A stretch of DNA of 38,836 nt from Microscilla marina ATCC 23134 (GTDB taxonomy: Bacteria > Bacteroidota > Bacteroidia > Cytophagales > Microscillaceae), in contig NZ_AAWS01000070.1 in the NCBI RefSeq assembly GCF_000169175.1, forward strand, positions 1 to 38,836. The letters run 5' to 3'. Positions 7,645 to 16,400 of this stretch are shown here, piece after piece; position 1 is the first letter of the stretch; each line of letters starts with the position of its first letter. Below the pieces are notes generated by a model. That model ran no database searches. It saw only the letters and a list, made by a program, of their open reading frames with translations, and was not told the origin of the DNA. The position numbers were made by a program, and so were the translations under genes.

Positions 7645-8625
7645 CTATGATAAAGACTGATTTTTTATAGAGGCAAGTTTTAAAATCTTTTCGTACTCTT
7701 CTGGAGTCAAGTCATTGAAGAAGAAATATACCGGATCTATTTGCTTGTTGTTTTTCAATACTTCATAATGAACGTGTGGCGCGGTAGAAAAACCTGTGCT
7801 GCCCACATAACCTATGCATTGTCCACGTTTTACCTTTTCGCCAGGTCTTACCTTAAAGCTGGCCATATGCGCGTAGCGGGTTACGTAGTTATAACCGTGG
7901 TCTATGTCTACCGTGTTGCCATAACCACCCATATATTCCGAGCGTTTTACTACGCCATCGGCAGTAGCATAAATAGGAGTGTTATAAGGGGCAGCAAAGT
8001 CGATACCAGGGTGAAAGTGTGCCACCTTATACAAAGGGTGCATACGGGTACCAAAACCTGAAGTAAGACGGGTAAGTTGTTTGTTGGAGATGGGTTGAAT
8101 CGCTGGCAGGTGCGATAACATTTTAGATTTGTCTTTGACCATTTTTATGATTTCGTCATAAGACTTGGTTTGTACATACATCTTTCTTTTGAGTTGATTT
8201 ACCCGTTTGAAAGTGTTGGAAATGAGGGATTTTTTGTCTTTGGCAAGCCCCGATTTTAAGATCTTTTCGTAACTCTTGTCATTTTTTACCCCCGCCATTC
8301 TCACCGAATTAGGAATAGGGTTGGCTTCAAAAATAAGGCGGTATACGTTGTTGTCTCTGGTTTGCAACGATGTAAGCGTTTTGTCTACTTGCTCGAGGCG
8401 GTTATTGAGGATGGCGTAAAACTCTTTGAGTTTCTCGTTTTCACTTTGTAGTACCTTTTCCTGGTCGCTTTTGTAGTATTGCCCATAAATGGCAGTAAAG
8501 CCAATGGCAATTAATACAGAAAAAGTAAGGAAACCCAAAAGGTTTAAAATAATGTCGGTAGTTTTTACCTTTACCCGCTCATACTTGCAGGTATCAGTAT
8601 CATAATAGTATTTTACTCTAGCCAT
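7645..8625 (-). CDS. M23-family zinc metallopeptidase, membrane-anchored
   Basis: A peptidoglycan cross-link endopeptidase (LytM/M23 fold) of 326 residues. The short cytoplasmic N-terminus is Lys-rich (MARVKYYYDTDTCKYERVKV), followed by one membrane helix (~24-48) and a coiled coil (~50-110). The catalytic domain (~190-310) has all zinc and catalytic residues: TSGFGTRMHP, HFHPGIDFAAP (HxxxD) and HVHYEV (HxH). It should act on the periplasmic cell wall. The all-helical linker with an intact M23 domain resembles cell-division and elongation endopeptidases of the MepM type, although the specific role is not shown. It is divergent from alaS and has its own terminator. Confidence 0.92.
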   Translation of the reverse strand: MARVKYYYDTDTCKYERVKVKTTDIILNLLGFLTFSVLIAIGFTAIYGQYYKSDQEKVLQSENEKLKEFYAILNNRLEQVDKTLTSLQTRDNNVYRLIFEANPIPNSVRMAGVKNDKSYEKILKSGLAKDKKSLISNTFKRVNQLKRKMYVQTKSYDEIIKMVKDKSKMLSHLPAIQPISNKQLTRLTSGFGTRMHPLYKVAHFHPGIDFAAPYNTPIYATADGVVKRSEYMGGYGNTVDIDHGYNYVTRYAHMASFKVRPGEKVKRGQCIGYVGSTGFSTAPHVHYEVLKNNKQIDPVYFFFNDLTPEEYEKILKLASIKNQSLS

Positions 8626-8873
8626 TCTATTTCTAAATTTGTCTGTTTAAGAAGCTTTGAGAGCCATTACCTTAAAATGCAAAGTTTTTTCTGTTTATAA
8701 AAAGATGTTAGTCTAAATTTGTTTTTAACTTTGCATCTTACAATTTGCAATTGAATCAAAACTTGCAAAAAACAATCCATTTTGACAAAGATTATATTGT
8801 CAAACCCTGCAAATATATCAATTGTGTAGGAATATAAATAATATTAAAATATTAAATTCAAGTTATACTTCGG
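8626..8873. promoter_or_regulatory. Divergent promoter region between M23 gene and alaS
   Basis: This is AT-rich and gene-free, and it must hold the promoters of both flanking genes. A dyad (TTTGACA at 8781-8787 and TGTCAAA at 8798-8804) lies 70-93 bases before alaS. TAAATTTG at 8714-8721 matches the Bacteroidota -7 element on the plus strand, but I see no good -33 partner. Confidence 0.4.
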
Positions 8874-11525
8874 ATGGACTCCAAAACCATAAGACAAAAG
8901 TTTCTGGATTTTTTCAGAGAAAAGCAGCATCAAATTGTTGATTCGGCTCCTTTAGTAGTAAAAAACGACCCAACTCTGATGTTTACCAATGCTGGTATGA
9001 ACCAGTTCAAAGACTTCTTTTTAGGCACCAAAACTGCCGAAAACCGACGTGTGGCCGACACCCAGAAATGTTTGAGGGTATCGGGCAAACATAATGACCT
9101 GGAAGAGGTAGGACACGACACCTACCACCACACTATGTTCGAAATGTTGGGCAACTGGTCGTTTGGCGACTACTTTAAGAAAGAAGCCATTGCCTGGGCG
9201 TGGGAGCTGCTAACCGAAGTATTTGAATTGCCCAAAGATCGTTTGTATGTAACAGTGTTTGAAGGCGACAAAGGAGACAGCCTGGAGCCCGATCAGGAGG
9301 CTTTTGATATTTGGAAAAAATATATCAACGAAGACCGCATCATTTACGCCTCCAAGGAAGATAACTTCTGGGAGATGGGCGAAACTGGTCCTTGTGGTCC
9401 TTGCTCTGAGATTCACATAGACTTGCGCGACGCCAACGAGATAGCTAAAACACCAGGCAAAGGGCTGGTAAACCAAGACGACCCGCAAGTAGTTGAAATC
9501 TGGAACCTGGTATTTATTCAGTTCAACCGCATGGCAAATAAGTCGCTGCAAAACTTGCCCGATAAACACGTAGATACAGGAATGGGCTTTGAACGCTTGG
9601 CAATGGCTATTCAGGGTAAAAAATCAAACTACGACACTGACGTGTTTCAGCCAATGATTCAGTATTTGGCTAAAGTGGCAGGCACCCAATACGGCAAAGA
9701 AGAAAAGATTGATATTGCACTAAGGGTAATAGCTGACCACATTCGCGCCATTTCTTTTGCCATTACCGATGGGCAGTTGCCCGGCAACAATGGGGCAGGG
9801 TATGTGATCCGCCGTATTTTGCGCCGAGCAGTACGTTATGGCTACTCTTACTTAGGCTTCAATGAGCCATTCTTACATACTCTAGTGCCTATGCTAAGCG
9901 AGCAATTCGCCGAGGTTTTCCCAGAGCTGAAGCAGCAACAAGCGCATGTAAGTAATATTATTATACAAGAAGAAAAAAGTTTTTTGCGTACCCTTGCCAA
10001 TGGTTTGAAACTATTGGATGAAGTAGTAGCGAAGACCAAAGAAAAGCAGCAAAAAGAAATTGCCGGAATCGATGTGTTCACTTTGTCTGATCGTTATGGC
10101 TTTCCGTCTGATTTGACCAACCTGGTAGCAAGCGAAAATGGTTTGGGTATAGACGAAGCTGGCTTTAAAGAAGAATTAAAGAAACAAAAATTACGTTCTC
10201 AGCAAGATGCCCAAAAGTCTACTGGAGACTGGATTGTGCTCAACAGCGGCGAGTCGGAGTTTATCGGCTATGACGAAACTTCCAGCTTTACTAAAGTATT
10301 GCGTTACCGCGAAATAGAAGTAAAGAAGAAAAAACAATACGAAATTGTATTGGAAACCACGCCATTTTATGCCGAAAGTGGAGGACAAGTAGGAGATACT
10401 GGTTCGCTTGAGTTTAGGGCAGAAGCAGGTACGGTAACTGTACCTGTGATTGATACCAAGAAAGAAAACGACTTGATTATCCATTACAGTCCTAAGAATG
10501 ATTTTACCAAAATAGCTGACTTGGCTCAGGTAGAGGTGTTTGCTCAAGTAAAAGAACAACGCCGTCGCCTGACCGAAAACAACCACAGTGCGACTCACTT
10601 GGTACACTCGGCGTTGCGTCAGGTATTGGGGCAACACGTAGAGCAACGTGGGTCGTTGGTAAACGACGTTATTTTACGCTTTGACTTTTCGCACAACGCT
10701 AAAATGACCGATGAGGAAATAGCAGAAGTAGAGCGCATTGTCAATGAGAAAATTCGTGAAAATATTGCCCTGGACGAAAGACGTGCTGTACCTTATAAAG
10801 AGGCCATCGAGAGTTTAGGAGCTACAGGTTTGTTTGGCGAAAAATACGGCGATACGGTAAGGGTCATTACTTTTGACGAAAACTACTCGCGTGAATTATG
10901 CGGTGGTTGTCACGTGCCAAGTACCGGGGTGATTGGTTTCTTTAAGATTATTACTGAGGCTTCAGTGGCTTCAGGGGTGCGACGCATAGAGGCAGTAACT
11001 GCTACCAAGGCAGAAGAATATGTGCAAAACCAGGTGGCTTTGGTAAATCAGGTAAAAGACTTGTTGAAAAACCCTAAAGATTTGCCTAAAGCAATAGAAA
11101 GCCTTATCAAAGAAAAAACAGACTTGAGCAAACAAATAGAGGTATTGGAAAACCAACAAGTACAGGCGCTCAAGCAAGGCTTGCTCGATACTGTGAAACA
11201 AACCAACGGCATCAACTTTATTGCCCAAAAGGTGAGTTTACCTTCTGCTGATGCCTTGAAAAACCTGGCGTTTGACGTACGTAAAAACCAGGATAACTTA
11301 TTTATGGTGCTGGCTTCCGATATTAAGGGCAAACCCCAAATCGCCGTAATGATTTCTGACAACCTGGTAGAAGAAAAGTCGCTTAATGCGGGCAAAATCG
11401 TCAAAGAACTTGCTCGTGAGATCAAAGGCGGTGGTGGTGGACAAGCTTTCTTTGCAACTGCTGGAGGCAAAGATGCGACCGGACTCGATAAAGTAGTGGA
11501 ACGTGCCGAAGAGTTTGTGGCGTAG
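8874..11525 (+). CDS. alaS: Alanyl-tRNA synthetase
   Basis: Charges tRNA-Ala and hydrolyses mischarged Ser/Gly-tRNA. At 883 residues it has normal full length. The N-terminal class II catalytic domain starts MDSKTIRQKFLDFF and contains TLMFTNAGMNQFKD. The editing domain has both zinc/hydrolysis motifs, HSATH at ~571 and CGGCH at ~676-680. A coiled coil at ~730-770 and the C-Ala domain, ending in the Gly-rich KGGGGGQAFFATAGGKD segment, complete the protein. The ATG at 8874 fits the family N-terminus. The gene stands alone with its own terminator. Confidence 0.98.
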   Translation: MDSKTIRQKFLDFFREKQHQIVDSAPLVVKNDPTLMFTNAGMNQFKDFFLGTKTAENRRVADTQKCLRVSGKHNDLEEVGHDTYHHTMFEMLGNWSFGDYFKKEAIAWAWELLTEVFELPKDRLYVTVFEGDKGDSLEPDQEAFDIWKKYINEDRIIYASKEDNFWEMGETGPCGPCSEIHIDLRDANEIAKTPGKGLVNQDDPQVVEIWNLVFIQFNRMANKSLQNLPDKHVDTGMGFERLAMAIQGKKSNYDTDVFQPMIQYLAKVAGTQYGKEEKIDIALRVIADHIRAISFAITDGQLPGNNGAGYVIRRILRRAVRYGYSYLGFNEPFLHTLVPMLSEQFAEVFPELKQQQAHVSNIIIQEEKSFLRTLANGLKLLDEVVAKTKEKQQKEIAGIDVFTLSDRYGFPSDLTNLVASENGLGIDEAGFKEELKKQKLRSQQDAQKSTGDWIVLNSGESEFIGYDETSSFTKVLRYREIEVKKKKQYEIVLETTPFYAESGGQVGDTGSLEFRAEAGTVTVPVIDTKKENDLIIHYSPKNDFTKIADLAQVEVFAQVKEQRRRLTENNHSATHLVHSALRQVLGQHVEQRGSLVNDVILRFDFSHNAKMTDEEIAEVERIVNEKIRENIALDERRAVPYKEAIESLGATGLFGEKYGDTVRVITFDENYSRELCGGCHVPSTGVIGFFKIITEASVASGVRRIEAVTATKAEEYVQNQVALVNQVKDLLKNPKDLPKAIESLIKEKTDLSKQIEVLENQQVQALKQGLLDTVKQTNGINFIAQKVSLPSADALKNLAFDVRKNQDNLFMVLASDIKGKPQIAVMISDNLVEEKSLNAGKIVKELAREIKGGGGGQAFFATAGGKDATGLDKVVERAEEFVA

Positions 11526-11553
11526 TTTCTCAAATTTAGAAGTAACCAATAGA

Positions 11554-11625
11554 GGGGTTTAAGAGGTCAAGCTATTCAAGTAATTTTTTTCTTGAGTAAA
11601 CAGACCTCCTAAAGCCCTTTTTTTA
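11554..11625 (+). terminator. Terminator after alaS
   Basis: A long imperfect stem: GGGGTTTAAGAGGTC (11554-11568) pairs with GACCTCCTAAAGCCC (11603-11617), with a smaller CAAG/CTTG stem in the loop, and is followed by TTTTTTTT. Confidence 0.85.
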
Positions 11626-11749
11626 TAAGCATTTGAGCAACATTATTGGGGCATAACTTCGTTTTAACTGGAAACCGACAACCTACCTTTTAGATTAGTT
11701 TATTTTCAAACCCTCGTTATTCAACTTTTATTTTAGTAATGGTTGAAAA

Positions 11750-11935
11750 ATAAAATATTCATTTGGAGATAGAAATTTGCTACCAAGACGAGGCATTTAG
11801 CCTTTGGTAAAGCTCAGCACAGCGAAGCCGTAGCTATCGGTTTTTGCGTTCGTAGCAGTGCTACGGACAATAAAAACTCACAGTTCCGGCGAACTGCCGG
11901 GGTAACGAAGCATTGGTGGTAAAGATCATTTCCTA
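11750..11935. repeat. Palindrome-rich intergenic block
   Basis: No gene is present. It contains a perfect 15-bp palindrome CGTAGCAGTGCTACG (11851-11865) and a hairpin CCGGC-GAACT-GCCGG (11886-11900) within a segment richer in GC than its surroundings. It resembles other intergenic repeat matter in the window, for example GCGCTACGGCAAG near 22765, but I cannot define ends. Confidence 0.45.
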
Positions 11936-11960
11936 AATAGAGAAGTTATTTTTTGTCCGT

Positions 11961-12133
11961 TACTTAGTACATTGTAAAATAAGTAAGTTGTCATTTAGTT
12001 CGAGTTTATTTTGTTTGCTGGCGATCTTTACAAATAGAGCATAGCCAAAGCTACGCGATTTTTGTAAAGAGAAGTCAGAGGGCAAAAGAAGCCGAAAAAA
12101 GCATAAGATATTTATTTTACAGTGTACTTAGTA
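11961..12133 (+). repeat. Hairpin repeat (family B), copy 1, with terminal inverted repeats
   Basis: A 173-bp element bounded by 22-base terminal inverted repeats matching at 20/22 (11961-11982 and 12112-12133; core TACTTAGTACATTGTAAAAT). Inside is the family core GCATAGCCAAAGCTACGC (12039-12056), flanked by complementary arms CTTTACAAAT (12026-12035) and ATTTTTGTAAAG (12058-12069). Copies 2 to 4 of the family lie at 27719, 29735 and 37679. It has the form of a MITE, with no coding capacity. Confidence 0.75.
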
Positions 12134-12178
12134 TTATTAATTGACTGAAAAATCATTACAGGAATCCAAAACTGTCTG

Positions 12179-12186
12179 TATATTTG
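12179..12186 (+). promoter_or_regulatory. Candidate -7 element for response regulator gene
   Basis: TATATTTG matches TAnnTTTG exactly, 30 bases before the start codon. No clear -33 TTTG is seen at the expected distance. Confidence 0.35.
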
Positions 12187-12215
12187 AGGTCAACGATTGA
12201 TAAAGAACACTTAAT

Positions 12216-12611
12216 ATGGGAAACACCATTACAAATCAACCAAAAGTATTGATCATAGAGGATGACGCAATCAATGCCTTTGTTCTACAAAAATTTATTG
12301 AAAAAAAATATACAGCAGTGCTGGCAAAAAACGGACATGAAGCATTGAGTTTGGTAAAGGACGCCTTATTTGACGTGATTTTGATGGATATTAACCTGGG
12401 CGACGAAAACCTGGATGGGGTACACCTGCTCCAAAAAATCAGGGCAATTACCGGCTATGCCAATGCCAACATATTTGCAGTCACTAGTTTTGCCATGCGT
12501 GGCGATAAGGAATCATTTTTGGCGGCAGGTTTTAACCGTTATTTTTCTAAACCCATTGAGCATTCTGTCATAATGAAAGCTATAGATGAAGCCGTAAGCA
12601 GCGAGACATAA
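12216..12611 (+). CDS. Stand-alone response regulator receiver domain (CheY-like)
   Basis: A 131-residue single-domain phosphoreceiver. The acidic pair is at Asp16-Asp17 (IIEDDAINAF), the phosphoacceptor Asp58 in VILMDINLG, the conserved Thr/Ser in FAVTSFAM and Lys in YFSKPI, so all catalytic residues are present. There is no output domain, so it should act through protein contacts or as a phosphorelay intermediate. No kinase gene is adjacent. It converges on the MscS-like gene with only 32 bases between stops and no evident terminator, so antisense overlap of the transcripts is possible. Confidence 0.93.
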   Translation: MGNTITNQPKVLIIEDDAINAFVLQKFIEKKYTAVLAKNGHEALSLVKDALFDVILMDINLGDENLDGVHLLQKIRAITGYANANIFAVTSFAMRGDKESFLAAGFNRYFSKPIEHSVIMKAIDEAVSSET

Positions 12612-12643
12612 GGTTTGATGCTGTTTTGTCCTGTGTAGCCCAT

Positions 12644-13384
12644 TTATACGAGCTTTTTACTCCACTTTTGTAAGTAGGTTTCCGTTTTTTGGAAATAGCG
12701 TGGATGCAAACTGTAAATAATGATTTCAAACGTATAACACACCTCATTCTCCTTGCTTAGCTTAATGTATGGTTTTTTAGTCACCGAAGCCCAGGGGGTG
12801 TTCAAAATAAGTTCCCGTAATTTATCAATACTTTCGGTAGGGGTATACCTCTTGGGTAGGTCAAGCTGAAAAGAGTGATTTTTAATTGCCTCGCTCGATT
12901 TGGGTTGCACCCTGGTTACCCCCGAAACTGTATGATAGGGTATACTGATAATTTCTCCACGAAAATTTTCTAGTTTTACACCAAAATACCCCAACTCTTT
13001 TACTCTACCCTCCAGGGCTTGTACCTTGATGCGTTCGCCTATAGTAAAAGCTCCTTCGAGCTTAAGTACTACTCCGGCTATAAAGTCACGAATGGCAAAC
13101 CACGACAAAGCCACAATAATGACCAGCATAATACCCAGTATAATGAGGGTGTACACCAATTTGTTGTTAAACATGCCTTGCACGCCCCATATTACCCAGC
13201 TAAACCACACAATGCCCTCTACTACAGGCAATAAACGCTCAAATTTTAGTTGTCGGTTTTTTTGCTCTGGTACCCAATAATTGACCAATTGCTTGATAAA
13301 ACGAAATAACAGAAATATACCTATCCCCAGCAATATAAACCAGATCACTGAGTAATACGAAATGTTAAAATTTATATCTTTCAT
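12644..13384 (-). CDS. MscS-like mechanosensitive ion channel
   Basis: A small-conductance mechanosensitive channel family member of 246 residues, releasing solutes upon membrane tension. Three hydrophobic helices (~10-30, ~48-72, ~76-107) lead into the MscS beta domain: SWFAIRDFIAGVVLKLEG, then FTIGERIKVQALEGRVKELG and GEIISIPYHTVSG, which correspond to the pore-lining helix and the family's G-D/E-R-V...G-V...-G pattern. The C-terminal cytoplasmic domain (~170-246) is short but complete. It lies 109 bases downstream of the giant transporter gene on the same strand, which fits a shared role in osmotic or ionic balance (inference). Confidence 0.9.
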   Translation of the reverse strand: MKDINFNISYYSVIWFILLGIGIFLLFRFIKQLVNYWVPEQKNRQLKFERLLPVVEGIVWFSWVIWGVQGMFNNKLVYTLIILGIMLVIIVALSWFAIRDFIAGVVLKLEGAFTIGERIKVQALEGRVKELGYFGVKLENFRGEIISIPYHTVSGVTRVQPKSSEAIKNHSFQLDLPKRYTPTESIDKLRELILNTPWASVTKKPYIKLSKENEVCYTFEIIIYSLHPRYFQKTETYLQKWSKKLV

Positions 13385-13493
13385 TTATTAGTTTTAAGTT
13401 GGTACTTGACAAGAGCAAGCCCTTAAATACTGATGTGCACCCGCTCCGTGGTTGATTAGTACTCTTACTTTTAGATGTTGGTTACTCCCCAAC

Positions 13494-16400
13494 TCAAATC
13501 ACCCCCATCTTTGTCAATTCCTGAAGCAAGTGGTGCTCCAGGTAAGGGTTAATCTTAAGTACATTGTTGTTTGTTTCTTTCACAATTCCGGCACGCTTAA
13601 GCACCTTTACTCTATTGTATACCACTCGTTCGTCTTCCATCGTTATTCTTAGCAAACGATCCAGGGTAAGGTGTTTATGCAAGATAAACTGTACAATCCA
13701 TACCAACCAATCTTCAGGCAATTGCCCCAATATCTCTGTGTTTGGTTTTGAGGGTTCTCTAATGACCAATACCTCACCATCCACCTTTTCGATGTGCGAA
13801 ATCCACACCTGTAGCGCAATGCCCACATTGCCTTGCGAATAATCAAAATACTTGCTCATCAAACGGGCATACTTCCACTCTGTCATATCTTTCTCAGCGG
13901 TGCCTTTCCATTCAAACGTAATAGGGCTGGAGCGGTGACGAAACAATATGATGTCTTTGAGTGCCTCGGCATTAAACGGAGCACAGTTGATGGTAGTCAA
14001 GAAATAATTCTCAATTTTCTTTACCATATTAATAAAGCGGAGCGAGTACTGGTTGATATTTAAAATAAAAAAGCACTGCTCACTGTAGGTATCCAGCAAG
14101 TCGAGCAACATCTCTAATACCTGCCAGCCATTGGGGCTACGTTCCCACCAAAGCTCCAAATCGTTGAAAACCAGTACTGTATTGAACGAAAGCTCGGCAA
14201 ATATCTCAGGGTATTCTCCTTCAATGCCTACCCCATTTTCAAAAGCACGTTTAAAATCAGTTACATCGATAGAGCCATACGCTGGTGGGGCAATATAATG
14301 AACAAAGCGTTTGGAAAAGTACTGTTCGGCAATGTGTTGCGATAAAAACGTGCGCCCAGAGTTATAGTCACCTGTGATCATGAGTGCTCCTCCAAACCCA
14401 TCTTTAAATCGATTAATGGCCTTTTGAGCTTGTTCCAGTTCAGATTTTCTACCCACCCAAAAATCATCACCAAACGTGTTTTTATGGGTAAACAACTGGT
14501 GATAATACACAGGCAAGGCTTCAATTACTTCAGGTTTGGGTGAAATGGCTTCTACCAAATTCAATACACCCTCTACCTTTGAGTCTTCTTTTTTATTGAT
14601 CGATTGGAGTTGTTGGGCTGCCAATATGCCCTCACTGCGGCGATACCACAAGCGGGTAATACTGTTTTTGATGCGTGATTGTACCCTCAACAAACTTACC
14701 CCACCTACCCGCGACAATCGGGTTTTGTTTTCCCTGCTGCGAATGTACTGTTCGGCGTTATCGGCCGACCTGCTAATAACATAAGGGCTAAGTTTTACTA
14801 CGGTATTGCGAAACATATCTGCCATGCTACTAGATACCTGCTGCTGGATATTTTCAATTTCTTTGCGTTCCTTGTCGATTTGCTGCTTTTCTTCGGCAAG
14901 CAAAGTTTTGACCTGTACTTTTATTTCTTTTTGCTTGACATCGGTCGCATTTTGTAGTTGATTGATATGAAAAGACAGCATGCGTTTTACCTCATTTGCC
15001 ATATTACTGGCACGTTGAAACTTACGCGGCAAATCGTTGGTATAATCTACCAAAGGCTCAATCAGGTTGAACTGAACAAAATAGTCCAGCAAACGATTGA
15101 CAGACACTGACATAGACTCCAGCTCCTCCAGTTCTTCAGTTTCCAGGCTACTCAACGACTCCTCGTGAATCATATCAATGGTTTCGGAGTAGCTCGCCAT
15201 CAAATCTTTTAGTTTGCTCAAAAACTTATCTACCGATTGTTTGAAATACCCCTCCATATTTACCGCATATTGGGTACGCACAATCCAGGTTTTGTATTGT
15301 GCCTCATCGTTGATATCAAAGTTGTCAATAAAACGCTCCAATACGTTCAGTGGTTTATTGATATTCTTTCCTATCAGGCGATTGAGGTCATTTTCCAACC
15401 CACTGAGCAAGCCTGCCAGTTGTTTTCTAAACGAAAGCAAACGTGCCTCTATCAAAGTGGTCTTGGTTACCAAAGCCTGGTTGTGTTTCCACAAATCGGG
15501 CAACTCTTCTATACTTGCCCTTAGTTTGCGGGCTTTTTTAAACTCTTTTCGTCCTTTGCGTAATAACTGATTAGTTTCCAGGGCGTCAAAGTTTTGACTG
15601 ATTTCTTGTATTTCGCGATGAGTTTCATACAGCAAAATATGGTTGTATTTGTATACCTTTTCACGTTGCCCATTGGTAATTTCAAGAATAAAATTTTTGA
15701 GCTGGTCATATTCTTCATCTATCTTTTCGGTCAACTTGGTAGCGTGTGCTTCTATATCAGTTGCCTCTGGTTGGTCACGTTCAGCCCTGAGCAAGTTCAA
15801 CTCTTTTTCTATCAGGTCAAAACTGTGGGCGGTTTTGCGCAGTAACTCCTGAATGCGGGTATTGTAGGCTATATTAGACCGGTCAAAGTCGCGGTACAAC
15901 TCCGAAAAGGTCTTTTGCCCCATTGTTTGTACATAAAACTGGAGCACCTTGTGGTGTTTAAACTTATAACTTAAGGGTTTTTTAGAAAATCTGTATTTCA
16001 GCCTGTTTTGCCAATTGAGGTTGCGTATTTTTTCCTTATTGGCCTCATTTTTTTCAAAATACGCTTGGTCGTACTTAATCGTAATAGTCGCTGGGTTTTG
16101 ACCAATCACTTGGGTAATTTGTTTGTATAACCACTCAGACCCTTCTACCAGGTTGTCATACTTCTCAGCAAGTTGATTGTCAATAAAGTTATTAATCAGT
16201 TCTCCGCTTTGCTGCATAAAGTGCAAGTGAATACCTAATACTTGTTGGTCTTCGTTAGCATCACCTATTTTATCTACTTGTGCCTTTAGTTGATCAAAGC
16301 TCTGTTTGATCAGTTTGCGTAAAGCTTGAGTAAGTTTTTTGTCGATGGCATAGTTAGGGTTAATATATTGGTGGCTATAGTCCAGCAACACATTACGCAA

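Noticed and set aside
8781-8804. TTTGACA/TGTCAAA dyad before alaS as a T-box or riboswitch
   Set aside because: No T-box motif or antiterminator is visible. It is better left as an unexplained dyad in the promoter region.
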